Shown: piece after piece, positions 48,587-59,180 of the stretch | Layout: the number at the start of each line of letters is the position of its first letter | Numbering within the stretch: the first letter of the stretch is position 1 | Assembly (NCBI RefSeq): GCF_910592395.1 | Contig: NC_088315.1 | Span: 15,299,808-15,359,807, forward strand | DNA length: 60,000 bases | From: Lineus longissimus | Lineage: Eukaryota; Nemertea; Pilidiophora; Heteronemertea; Lineidae | Direction: 5' to 3' | Notes under the pieces: generated by a model | Seen by the model: only the letters and a program-made list of their open reading frames with translations | Database searches by the model: none | Told to the model about the DNA's origin: nothing | Translations under genes and position numbers: made by a program

Positions 48587-50009
48587 GAAACGGCCAGGGG
48601 CCATTGTGCTCACCGTATACATCATTTAGTAGGCAGGATCATGCTTAGTTTAGAGGTGAATATGGTGAACACAATCAGGCATGAAGACTTTTTTTAGATG
48701 TGTATTGATGTCAAGTAATAAGACAGGGCAGTATATATAAGTTTATGATCCAACCAATAATTGTCTATGACATCAATAAGATCAATATCGTGTGATTGCT
48801 AAGAGTCCCTGCAATAAAAAATTCATCGAAAAAAAGTCATTAATAAGCGAGATATTGCACGTCCTACTTTTTCAGTTTTGACCCCCTGGTGGCCAAATCA
48901 AGAATCATATCAGGCCAAAATTCGGTGTCAGAGATTATCTGATGTAGGGGGTTACATGTACCAACTTTCAAGTTCATAGCTTTAGCAGTTAAGAAACGTG
49001 CCATAGTTACACTCGAACGGTCAATTTACGCCATTTGACCTCTGTGACCTAGAAAAGGAGGTCAAATCCAAAAATCATAGGAAATGTGATGTATCCTTGC
49101 TAGGAGTCCCTGCCATAAAATTTTATCGAAAACAATTCACTCAAATAAGCAAGATATTGCACTTCTTCCTTTTTCCGTTATGGCCCCCTGGTGGCCGAAT
49201 AAAGAATCAGATCAGGCCAAAATTCGACATCAGACGTTATCTGATGTAGGGGGTTATATGCACCAACTTTCAAGTTCATAGCTTTACTGGTTAAGAAACG
49301 TGCCATAGTTTACACTCTAACAGCCAATTTACGCCATATGACTTCTGTGACCTTGAAAAGTTGGTCAAATTGAAAACCCGTATAACATGTGATGTATTCT
49401 TCCTAACAGTACCTACCATAAGAATTTTATTGAAAACAAGTCACTTATAAGCGAGATATCACACTTTTTAGATTTCCACTTTTGGCCCCCTGGTGGCAAA
49501 GTTAGGAATCAGATCGAACCAAAATTCAGCACCAGAGGCTATGTGATATAGGGGGTTATATGTACCAAGTTTCAAGTTCATAGCTTTAGTTTTTAAGAAA
49601 CGTGCCATAGTTTACACTCTAATGGCCAATTTACGCCATATGACCTCTGCGACCTTGAAAACAAGGTCAAATTAAAAACCCGTATAATATAAAATGTATA
49701 TTTGCTATGAGTACCTACAACAAAAGTTTTATCGAAAACAAGTCACTAATAAGCGAGATATCACACTTTTTAGATATCGACATTTGGCCCCCTGGTGGCC
49801 AAACAGAGAATCAGATCGGACCGAAAATCAGTGTCAGAGGTCAGCTGACCTAGGGCATTCTGTGTACAAAGTTTCAAGTTCATAGCCCTAGCAGTTAAGA
49901 AACGTGCCACTGTTAGGATACGACGACGACGACGACGACGACAACGACGACGACGACGACGGACACGGACACAGCGCTATCATATAGACTCCCCTTACGG
50001 TGAGCCAAA
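48587..50009. mobile_element. element C (family A/B/C), complete, 1423 bp
   Basis: Left end GAAACGGCCAGGGGCCATTG then GCTCACCGTA; right end TACGGTGAGCCAAA. Four units at about 302-bp spacing (48880, 49182, 49484, 49786) and a (GAC)n stretch at about 49918-49970. The flanks ATTACAAAT and AAGTGAAAAC are contiguous in R copy 2 (18963-18981), so boundaries are exact and there is no target duplication. Confidence 0.92.
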
Positions 50010-50530
50010 AAGTGAAAACAGATCATATCATATTCCTTGGCATCAATTAAAATAGGAGTGCGGGAACAAGGTTTTTTAGCAGGAGGAAAGCGCCGTCGTA
50101 TTCCGATTTGGCTGGTTAGTGGTGAAATCTGCTTTTAATTTTGCAAATTAACATATTCGTTTTCAAGTTCTAACGTTGTCTGTAAAGATGCTTTCCCAAT
50201 GCGTCTGGCAAGAGACATTGCCAGGAAAACGTGACGTCATTTTGGCCATTCTTCTTACCGCACGCCCTCTCCCTCCGTAAAAGTTCCTGACATGGTGTGA
50301 AGTGGGAGGGCGCACAATGGGAACCACACTGCCGCGATGTTAATAGTTTCTATTTATAGAATTCAGCGGCAGAGATTTTAGTCACGGAAAAAGTGGATTA
50401 ACTCGGCTAATCTCAATGGATTTTACCCAGGAATGTTTTCAAGGCGAGAGAAACATCTGATTTAAGTACTGCGCTTATTAGATTTCATGTTCAGGCCGAA
50501 GATTGGCCTAAAACGTGGACGAAAAGAGTG
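50010..50530 (+). repeat. repeat family R, copy 3, right part
   Basis: Matches 18972-19312 and 39556-39990. CRE TGACGTCA at 50232-50239 and the start of the OB-fold frame (ATG near 50417). Diverges from copy 1 after AAAAGAGTG near 50530. Confidence 0.88.
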
Positions 50531-51396
50531 CATTATCGAGTGTTGGAGAGGTCACGTGATTGGACGAGAAACCTGAACAAAGTTTTCGTGCTTTTAGCTG
50601 TTAACATCAATGGCTATTATATACTCCTGCAGAATAGTAGAACTAATAGAACTAATTTCCGAAGATTCCAATAGTTTGAACACAAATCAGAACATCAACC
50701 CATCAGCTGGACTCAGATCTGCATAAATTACGATAAATAATGAGGTCGTCGCTTCAATTTCGCAAAGAAAGTTGACTCCATTCGAAGGTTGTTTTGACCA
50801 AATTATGTTGAACTCATCGTTATTAGGGCATTTGAACACATTCTCGTTGATCTTTTCTATAAACGTGTGAAGTTTCGTACCAAAATACGTTTCCGTAAAG
50901 GCTTAAAAAAGAAAATTCGTCACTTACAAAATCATCGCTCCGGTAGAAATAAAAATGTCACGGCCATTTTCTTGACGATAGTACTCCAGGCCAGGTAACC
51001 TCGGCGGGAAATTTAAAGCGGGGTCATCCGGGGTCAAACAACAGTTTTGCTCACTACCGCCAACTGGTGATATAAATCGACACTAATCTATTTTATATGA
51101 AAACTTCTATATCATGAAGACCTCTTCAAGTTTATTTCAAGCTTTTATCTGCAGGAATAGAGCGGCAAAAAATGGTTTATTCAATTACGCATTTTGCCAC
51201 CTGGGGAGCTGAATGTGAGTCGAATCGCACATTTTCTTTTCTGTAAGCATCCTTTCCTGCGCTGTTAACATACAAAACCATATTTGAAGTGCCGCAGTTC
51301 TATGGTTACAAAATGCCCAACATGGCTGGATGGAAGGACGGACACCAATCGAATAGCTATTTGACTAGCTCCGCTGACTTTGTCAGCTGAGCTAAA
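50531..51396. other. D2 right arm, no gene seen
   Basis: No known motif in any frame. Ends at the D2 terminus GCTGAGCTAAA. Confidence 0.5.
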
Positions 51397-51882
51397 AAGG
51401 AATGAGCACTGCTAGCTGTAGTATTGTTGTCGATGAGATTGTCAATTATTACTCTCAAAATGGTACTCCTGTTTACTGCGTCATGCTTGATGCGAGCAAG
51501 GCCTTCGATCGGGTCCATTTCGTGAAACTTTTCAAATTATCGCTCAGTAAGGGCATTTGCCCTTTGTTGGCTCAGTTCTTGACATTAACAGACTGAGAGC
51601 TGCAGAGGATGGTTAAGTGGGACGACTATTTTTCCCAATCTTTCAATGTAAGCAATGGTGTTAAACATGGTGGGGTGTTATCTCCCATTCTATTTAACAT
51701 TTATATCGATGTGTTACTGGAAAGGTTCCGTGCAAGCAGACTCGGGTGTCATATTGGTGACCAGATCTGTGGAGCCTTAGCTTATGCCGACGATATCATC
51801 ATTCTAGTTCCTTCATTACTCTAACTTAAAGGATTTCTTTCCTCAAGACCCTAATTTTCATTTATGATATATTTTTTAGAAC
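51397..51882 (+). pseudogene. LINE ORF2 piece 4 (RT core)
   Basis: Continues the RT after D2: GMSTASCSIVVDEIVNYYSQ, YCVMLDASKAFDRVHFVKLF, a TGA at 51595-51597, VKWDDYF, NVSNGVKHGGVLSPILFNIY and the catalytic YADD at 51783-51794. The frame ends at TAA 51822-51824, after which it is not recognisable. It is then interrupted by a Tx1-like LINE at 51899. DASKAFDR and YADD keep their aspartates. With pieces 1-3 it forms a LINE ORF2 distinct from the three LINEs to its left. Confidence 0.88.
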
Positions 51883-51898
51883 AACAATATGCGGTCAC
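51883..51898. repeat. target-site duplication of Tx1-like LINE
   Basis: AACAATATGCGGTCAC here and again at 52901-52916, exact over 16 bases. Confidence 0.95.
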
Positions 51899-52668
51899 GT
51901 AACTTTCTCACTTGGGAAAAGCTCTCACCTGAATTTACGGGTAATGTACACTTTCTGCAGCACAAGGCTCTGGTTGATGCCATACCAAAGAATTGGAAAA
52001 AGCGTATAAAGGAAGGCAGATGTAAACTGGTCGAATTTATGCCGGTAAATATTGCTGCTATCAAAAACTGTGCTAAACCAACCCAAATATATTATAAAAG
52101 GGTGATCAAAATGTATGCAACATGTCCGGATAAATCACAACGCAAATGGGAAAACTTATTTGGAGAGGACATTGATTGGTCATCAATCTATTCAATTCCA
52201 TTCATTTGTACGAGGGAGACCAAATTGCGATTTTTTCAGTTAAAAATACTGCATCGTATTTTGCCCACCAATGTCCTCTTGCATAAATATGGCATTAGCG
52301 AATCCAGAATGTGCAGCTTCTGTGGCTTTTACACGGAAACTTTGGAACATGTCTTTTTTGAGTGTACCCACGCAAAGTCAGTATGGTTGCGATTGTCAGA
52401 GTGGCTCTTGGATCATGGCGAACAATTTCTACCAAATCTCCGAGAAGTAATTCTGGGAGATCCTTGTTCATCGGAACTGGTCCAGCATATCAATTTAATT
52501 GCAAAACAATTCTTGTATCACTGTAAACTCAGACAATCGCAACCATTCTTCAGAAACTTATTATCAATGATACGGTTCACGTCGAGAATAGAAAAGATCT
52601 ATCTCAAACACGATAAGTTCATGATGAAATGGGGCCTTCTCATAGATGCCCTGGAAAATATAGCATAA
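51899..52668 (+). CDS. LINE ORF2 C-terminus with zinc-binding RT-associated domain
   Basis: One uninterrupted frame of about 255 codons, ending at TAA 52666-52668. It contains GEDIDWSSIYSIPF, ETKLRFFQLKILHRILPTN, then CSFCGFYTETLEHVFFECTH (a C-x2-C ... H-x4-C zinc-binding pattern, zf-RVT type). WLRLSEWLLDHG and a basic C-terminus follow. The apparent start codon at 51889 is formed by the target duplication, so the protein is a truncated tail, not a gene with its own start. L1/Tx1 clade LINEs carry this domain after the RT; the RT itself is not included. Confidence 0.85.
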
Positions 52669-52900
52669 CATACACTGTACATTTCGTCGAGTAATTGCAC
52701 GCTGACCCACTTTTGCCTTGTTATCTGTAGCCGCAAAAGGAATTTACTATACCCTGAACCGTTTTGAACAACAAGGTCGCCATCTATCGTTTTATATTGT
52801 AACAATATTATGTACTTGCATGCCCTCTTATTCTGTAGAACTTCATGTAACAGTTGTGTTTTTTTGAATAAAATTATCAATTACAAAAAAAAAACAAAAA
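51899..52900 (+). mobile_element. 5'-truncated L1/Tx1-like LINE with poly-A tail
   Basis: Bounded by a perfect 16-bp duplication and ending in an A-rich tail (52885-52900) after AATAAA (52866-52871). About 1 kb, containing only the C-terminal end of ORF2. This is a textbook target-primed reverse transcription insertion. It lies in the untranslated or decayed 3' part of the previous LINE. Confidence 0.92.
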
Positions 52901-53166
52901 AACAATATGCGGTCACTAATACGATAATACGAAATTTCATTAGAATTCGATCCCTCCTTCTATGAAATTTTGGTGATTTTATATCACTTATCTGATAGTT
53001 CGAAGGGCGCCGCCATTATTCATGATCACGTGACCCAAACTAGCGGATGTGACATTTACGGTGCTGGTTTCATAACCCGGAAGTGCTTTGTTCGTATAGC
53101 GCTAGCTGAACAAAATAACAATTTCATTTGATCGTCCCACAAAATCATCGATTTCAACGCTCAAAG

Positions 53167-53557
53167 ATGCCGTATTGAATTGCAAAGTACTGCAAAATGT
53201 CAGAGAAAAGTACGACATCAACTGGTGACAAGGTACACATTCTTTCACCTGCTGGTTAGACCAGCTTTACGATCGCAATGGCTTGCGAAATGCTCCCATC
53301 TCTCGGTTCTAGCTCGGAATAAAGAAGCGCGGGTGTGCAGTGTGCATTTTCGTGATGATGATTACTCAAACTTGCTAAAGTACAAGATGGAATATTCTGA
53401 TAGACTGCTCCTGAATAAAGACGCGGTCCCCAGCCTGTTCCAATCTGGAGAAGCTGATGATGATCAACCAGAAGAAGGACCGAGTCGTCCCCATGGCCTT
53501 GGCAGCAGCAAGAGATCAGCAAGATCCCAGAGATTCAAGGAAAGAAGCAGGAGAAAG
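53167..53557 (+). pseudogene. THAP-domain exon of Kolobok-like transposase
   Basis: Starts ATG at 53167 (MPY, then TGA where the first zinc Cys is expected, then IAKYCKMS). After a frame change it gives FHLLVRPALRSQWLAKCSHL, ARVCSVHFRDDDY and LLLNKDAVPSLFQ, the C2-CH THAP zinc finger with its closing AVPSxF box. An acidic and basic tail follows up to a good donor (AAAG|GTGAGG, 53557/53558). THAP domains bind transposon ends in P and Kolobok elements. The stop and the frame change make it non-functional. Confidence 0.75.
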
Positions 53558-54447
53558 GTGAGGATGCTATTATGTGTTTACAATGTCAATACATACATAG
53601 CTATTGTGGGCCTGCGTTTATTGGCCAGAATGCCTATCATTTAGCAGTCTGGGCCTACATTTAATACTGCATGCAGTGCATTACACAATTGCAAAAATGT
53701 ACGAGTAGAGTAGGCCTACACTCATCTGCTCATGTAGATACTTGTAGCCAAGTCATACTGCCATACTGGGTCTGTGACACTGCGTGACTTACTTGTATGT
53801 AGGCCTGATGTTAAAATGGCATTTTCCATTTAAGGCCTAGGTACATATCATAATTGTTGGGCCTATGATGAATAACTAATGAGGATAGGCACAAATCACA
53901 GGCAGGCATCTAAACTCTGCGGGCTGCAGTCTGTGCAAAGTAAGGCTAGGCCTACTATACCCCGTGACCTGTGACTCGACTGTGCATGTCATACAGCCGG
54001 GCATGATCTGAACAGTGAAAGACACCGTGGAATTGGAAGGCGTCACTGTCAACCTGAAGACCTCCACTTTAAACCACCCTGGACCTTGTTTTGAATGTGT
54101 GAGCTCAAGATCTATGAGTGGTATATGTAAATGCTATGAGTCATAACATTATGGACCTGTTGAGGCTGGGACCTGGATCTTACAATGTTGATCAACAACA
54201 CACAATTTCATGTCAGTATGAAAATCCAAAGTAAATTAATACAGATGGTGTTTGAAAAGAATGTCATAACTTTTTATGTTTTTATGAATACCCTGTACCT
54301 GATGACAATTTCCATGTAAAGAATTACTGGGTATCTTTAATAATTAGATTGAATTGCACGTTTTGCAGTGTGATCACATAAAGCACTCTTTACAACCTTG
54401 GTACCACCTTTGGTATTCACTTATAGAATTTGATATTGTAATTTCAG

Positions 54448-55120
54448 ATGCATCAACCCAGGTTGACATGGACCAGATGGTAACAGTCATAAGGTGCGGT
54501 TCCACTACAGGAAAGTGCGGACTACATCCGAATTAGTTGTGATTCCATTACAGCTAGTCCGGACTAAACAAGTCCGGCTTTCACTAAGAGCGGTCTTATT
54601 AAGTGCGGATAGGACAAGCGGATTTAAGCCGAACTTAGAATAGACCCGGATCTAAAGCAGAAATTACCTGTAATGGAACCGCATTAGTCCGGATTAAGAT
54701 CAAGTTACTAAGTACGGCTACAGGTGGCGTGTCAATGTGAACGTATTGCGCATGAGCGGAAGTGTTGGTTCTGTCAAAACAACACCTAACGCGCATAGAG
54801 TGGCGCCGCCTGTAGCCGTACCTGTTAACTTACCAATCCTGTAGTCGAACTGCACCACATTCGTTAGTCCGGACTAAGCTAAGTTCGGACCTGATGCGGA
54901 TGCGATAGAAACGGATCTAAACCCTGTAGTGGAACCAAGACTATTGCCAGGGACCATGACTACGCACTGTCTTCCAAAGCTGATGAACAGACAGCCCAGA
55001 CATCACCTGTCATCAGGAAACCCAAACCCACCAAAGAGATTTCCAGTTCTTCGCTGTTGCAATGTGAACCACTTCTGGCAAGTATTCTGGGGGGAATAAA
55101 GGTGGGAGACTAGCGGTAGA
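54448..55120 (+). pseudogene. Kolobok-like second exon, interrupted by MITE
   Basis: After an acceptor (TAATTTCAG) at 54447 the frame reads DASTQVDMDQMVTVI. It resumes beyond a 440-bp MITE as TIARDHDYALSSKADEQTAQ and a Ser/Lys-rich stretch. The phase with the THAP exon does not match perfectly, so a further lesion or a different splice is likely. Linker between THAP and catalytic parts. Confidence 0.45.
54498..54936. mobile_element. MITE with GGTTCCACTACAGG inverted ends
   Basis: GGTTCCACTACAGG at 54498-54511 and its exact complement at 54923-54936. Inside, AGTCCGGACTAA and GTGCGGA words repeat in both orientations. The target duplication is unclear (AAG on both sides at a small offset). Confidence 0.8.
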
Positions 55121-55164
55121 AATAAATTGGAGTCCAGAGTTCTATTTATAGAAATCTTTGCTTC

Positions 55165-55415
55165 ACCATGAAAACTATAACAACACAAAATCACCAAGGA
55201 AACATTATACAAACTTTGACAAATCAAACATGTTTCTGATTGAAAGACTTATACTAATTACTCTTGCCAATCAAGCGTCTCCAACTTGACTGAACATACT
55301 TGATTAATAAAACAATGACCTTATAGAGAAAGAGTTAAACCCTCAGTAACCATTGTTTTCAGAATTAGTTAAATAGTTTTGTGTTTTGACATGTTCAATA
55401 TGTCAAATATTCACC
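55165..55415 (-). repeat. partial copy of the 2.8 kb element's terminal repeat
   Basis: From CACCATGAAAACTATAAC to ATTCACCTTAAA it matches 16350-16610 and 18640-18895 at roughly 95%. It lies within the decayed Kolobok gene. Confidence 0.85.
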
Positions 55416-57048
55416 TTAAAGTCAAACGCAAATCCTATGCCCGCTGATGATTTGATTTATCATTCGGAGGATTCTGTATCTGATGACGATGAGGACGAAA
55501 TAGATCGATTTGACGCCCATGACCCGGAGTATGTGCCCGATGAAACTACTCCTGATTTCGATGACAGTTTAGAGTACAGCCAGTGTGATGATCCTGAGCG
55601 GGCAGAAACATTAGCTCCAGAACATGACCCACTGCACAGTCACCCAGCCAATCAAAAAAAGTATATTGTGTTTCAGAAATCGCTTATGGAACTATTTGTT
55701 AGGTGGCCCAAGCTTGGTTGCCTCGCTAAGGTAACCAGCATACTACAATCACTCGTTGGTTCCCGCCTTATTGTGAGGACTGAATGTGCCGCTGGGTGTC
55801 ATCAAACTTGGTCTTCCCAGCCAACTCTGAGGAAGATGGGAGCAGGAACCCTATTGATGTCGGCTGCTGTGCTATTTCCGGTTCCTCGTACACAAAGGTG
55901 CTTGAATTTGCAGATATTCTAAACATGCCCTTTGTAGGTGAGACATAGTTTTACAGGATACAGGAGAAATACCTTTTCCTTGTTGTCCATGAAAACTGGT
56001 TGTCGAGTCAGATAGCAGTGTTGGATGGACTAAGCACTGTAGAAGGTCAGCTAGGTTTGAATGGAGATGGCCGCTGTGACAGTCCGGGCCACAGTGCAAA
56101 ATACTGCGACTACACCTTGATGGAGGACCAACATGGTTTCATTGTGGATTTCCATGTTGCCAACCTGGCTGACCCTACCATTAAAAACTCAAACGCCTCA
56201 GAACCTAGGGGCCTTGAGGTATGCCTGAGCCATGTTGTCAAGGACTTGAAACTGCCTGTCGGTACTCTGGTCACTGATCGACATGTGGTCATCAGGAAGA
56301 ATATGTGGATTAATTACCCAGACATTGCACATCAGTTTGATGTTTGGCATTTTGCCAAAAGTATTAGAAAGAAGTTTTCAAAGGTGGCCAAGAAAAACCC
56401 TGCACTCGTTGAATGGATCCCATCTGTCGGTAATCATTTCTGGTGGTGTGTGGAGTCCTGTGGGGGAGACCTTGATGAATTAAAGGAGAAGTGGACCAGT
56501 GTCGTGTAGCACGCTGCAAATTTACACTCATGGAACAACGGATCAAACTTTTTGGAATGTGGCCATGGTCCACTATTGGCAGAAGATGATGATGAGCCAA
56601 CCAAGTGCCTCAAGGTTGGATCCCCTGCACACGATGCTCTAAAGAAAATTGTTCATGACAAGACTCTACTCAAAGACCTTGGTAGTCTTGAGGTTTTTCA
56701 CTCCCTGCTGAATAAATATGCGCCGAAACGCCAACATTTTTCTCATGCAGGCATGGTTTGCAGATCAGAGTTGGCAGCATTTGACCACAATCACCATGTG
56801 GGTCGATCACAGCTAAAACTAAACAAGGTGAACTGCGGAACAATGCGGTGTACCCAAGGGCAGCCACCACTAATAAATGGGTGGCCAAATCAATCCGAAG
56901 CAAGAAAGACTATGAGTACAGACAGGATTTGCTGAGGGATGTTGTTGCCATGCGACAATATTCCACTGATAAATCTCGGCCAGACATTCCACAGGTTAAG
57001 AGGAACATTGCTGCCTCAGAGAAGCCAGCCAACAAATGGACGTTGTGA
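55416..57048 (+). pseudogene. Kolobok-like DDE transposase, catalytic part
   Basis: Acidic lead (DDDEDEIDRFDAHDPEYVP), then KKYIVFQKSLMELFVRWPKL and CAAGCHQTWSSQPTL. After frame changes near 55870 and 55950 it continues QIAVLDGLSTVEGQLGLNGD with GDGRCDSPGHSAKYC (first Asp), VTDRHVVIRKNMW (second Asp), YPDIAHQFDVWHFAKSIRKK, and NHFWWC. A TAG at 56507-56509 follows, then SWNNG, SLEVFHSLLNKYAPKR (Glu) and HAGMVCRSELAAFDHN. A further frame change near 56835 precedes ATTNKWVAKSIRSKKDYEYR. The series is that of the THAP-associated Kolobok transposase (TTAA target). Element ends are not identified. Confidence 0.75.
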
Positions 57049-57239
57049 AACGGTCGCGTTGGTTGACCAGATTTTCGAATTCAAGGTAGCATGTGTGGTG
57101 ACCATGCCCACAAGGCCTCAGGCGGTCTTCACGGCTGCCGTGGGGAGACGTCCGGCAGCCACGGAATTGGTGTACTGTTGTGGTTGTGAGCGAAGCATGA
57201 TTGATTGTGAACATGTTGAGAATGATAACTGAATAAAAG

Positions 57240-57900
57240 CAAAGATTATGAACGAAATTGTTACTTAAGGTTAGTGATAGCTATGGCTATACATAGAAGA
57301 AAACTTCAGTGGTGACAGTCTGAGCGGGATAAATGTTCACATGCCCGTGAGATATTGATTTTTGAGCCGCGTTTTGCCGAACTGATTTGATGAGCCCAAA
57401 TAATGAAATTTATACAGTACCCACATGCAGTGCAGTGTACGATCACATACATGAAATGAAATACACCAGAGCCAGCTACACACATTCATTAGTTACCTTG
57501 CCTCAAACAGCCTAGCTAATTATTTTGGTGAATAACAGTGTGTGCAGTGCTCTAGTGCACATACTTATGGTACAGGCCCTAGTGTACAAGGTGTTTACAA
57601 TTACTGTTCATGTACAGAGTGCCCTATTTCTGTACTAGTACTACATGCTCTTTTTGTTTCAATGAAATTGGTGATGGTTCTTATTTTGTGCATTTGACAT
57701 TGACAGTGTAGTGTAGTGTTAGGGTGTCCTTTGCCCTCATTTTAGTCTGCCACAGTGTGTGTACTTGCTATGATCACCAGCTTTGATTTATTTGATACTA
57801 GGTAACCGATAACAGAGCTGCCCGAATATTGCAATAAATTTGTCAGTATTTGTCCCTAAGTGTAGTACACAGTACTTTGAAACAAAACCAAAACTGTTGA
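57240..57900. other. no gene seen; possible 5' region of the gypsy-like element
   Basis: GT-rich with several CAGTGTAGTG words. An LTR would be expected somewhere here but cannot be defined with only one copy in view. Confidence 0.4.
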
Positions 57901-57902
57901 CA

Positions 57903-58840
57903 ATGGCGATTCAGCACAGGTGAATGTGGATAAAGAAATGACCACTCCGGTGAGGGGTAAGCCCCGAGGGGGAAGCGTAGTGCCATCACCGAGGCCGCCA
58001 AAATACACTGGGTTCGCCACAGGTACTGCTTATCTCCCTCGTGCACCAATGTTTGGAAATAAGCCAGCTGTCTCCGAAGATGCGATGACGTCATTCTTTG
58101 ACTCATTTGCATCACTGGTGCAAAAGGAACGCCGGAGTCAACTATTATCTAGGCTGGAGCATCAGGCCTATGTGACGGTGGTGAATCTGCACCTACCTGA
58201 CGACATGCCTTAAACTGAGTTCACACAGGCCCTAGAGAGTAGATTCCACAACACTACAAGAGAGGACTACAAATTACAACTGAAGTGAAGGGGCGCGTTC
58301 AGGGGGCCACTGAATCATACGAGGCCTACTCTGATGCCCTTCTGGAGTTGTCCTTTAACTCCTACCCAGACAACAATTATGAGCTACAACAGGAGATGGC
58401 CCTGGATCAGTTTCTGTTGGGGGTCAGGGCGGCTGAGCCAGTAAAGCAGCAGTTACTAATGCGGGGTACCAAGTCACTGCAGGAAGCCATACGGACTGCA
58501 CGCCAGTTGGACGCGGCCCAACTGCTCTTAAAAATAGGGTGTCCCATCAAATACTAACAAGGGCAAATCCAAAAATACTGTACAGAACTCAGCCGCAGTT
58601 GCAGCAGCCACTGCCTCTAACAGTAACACTAACTCACAGTCAGATATGTCCAAAGTACTTGAGATGCTGCAGTCGATGAGCACCAGGATTAGTAACCTAG
58701 AAGCTGCAGCCAAGAACAGTGGAGGTGGGGGCAGTGGCCCTGCTGGAGGTGTAATAAATATGGGCACAAACCCAGTTTCTGCCCTACAGTTAAATGTTAT
58801 GAATGCAGTAAGATGGGACATATGTCACGTGCTTGCCCCA
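57903..58840 (+). pseudogene. Ty3/gypsy-like gag with two zinc knuckles
   Basis: From 57903: a basic Pro/Arg leader, PPKYTGFATG, then a capsid region DSFASLVQKERRSQLLSRLE and AYVTVVNLHLPDDMP. A TAA lies at 58211-58213, followed with frame changes by FTQALESRFHNTTREDY, ESYEAYSDALLELSF and ALDQFLLGVRAAEPVKQQLL, as in the retrotransposon gag family. Near 58741 a different frame gives two CCHC zinc knuckles, CWRCNKYGHKPSFC and CYECSKMGHMSRAC, spaced by four residues and with every ligand intact. Frame changes separate capsid from nucleocapsid. Confidence 0.8.
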
Positions 58841-58969
58841 GCAACCAAGGAAACACCCAACAGGGGTCGTCAGGAGGCAGACAGACCCCAAAACAGTAGG
58901 AGCCTCGATGCAGACAGAAAAGCAGCAGCTTGGGTCAGTAATATTCTCAGATAGTCTGGAGTCTGCCCT

Positions 58970-59180
58970 AGAAATCCAGTTGTCCCAAAGTGGCCCTGCC
59001 CTAGGTACCACGAGTTGTTTACATGTTTTTTGACCCCGCTGCTCCAGAGTTCTCTCACAATGGCCCTGCCTTAGGTACTCCTCGTGTTTTTGACCCTGTT
59101 GTGCCAGAGTGTTCCCAAAATGGTCCTGCCCTAGGTGCCAGGGGTGCTCATCATGTCCTTGATCCAACTGCTCCAGAGTT
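58970..59180 (+). repeat. about 63-bp minisatellite between gag and protease
   Basis: About three and a half copies of a unit with GGCCCTGCCCTAGGTAC and TTGACCCTGCTGCTCCAGAG; markers at about 58998, 59068 and 59128. In frame it encodes FDPxAPEFSxNGPALG repeats, so the repeat is translated in the gag-protease linker. Confidence 0.75.

Larger units (their letters stand above)
46493..51396. mobile_element. element D2 (family D), 4.9 kb with nested insertions
   Basis: Left end AGAGGCCCAAGGGCCTGG then CGCTCAGCTG; AGGCCCAAGGGCCT is a perfect palindrome. Right end GTCAGCTGAGCTAAA. It interrupts the LINE between AACA and AAGG without target duplication. It contains R copy 3, a hairpin element and element C. 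Its own sequence (46493 to about 48225 and 50530 to 51396) has no recognisable gene. Confidence 0.8.

Noticed and set aside
51889-51891. ATG as a true start of the 259-codon ORF
   Set aside because: The ATG lies in the target-site duplication; the ORF is a truncated LINE tail.
57843-58115. Minus-strand frame over the gag start
   Set aside because: Antisense of the gypsy-like gag coding sequence.
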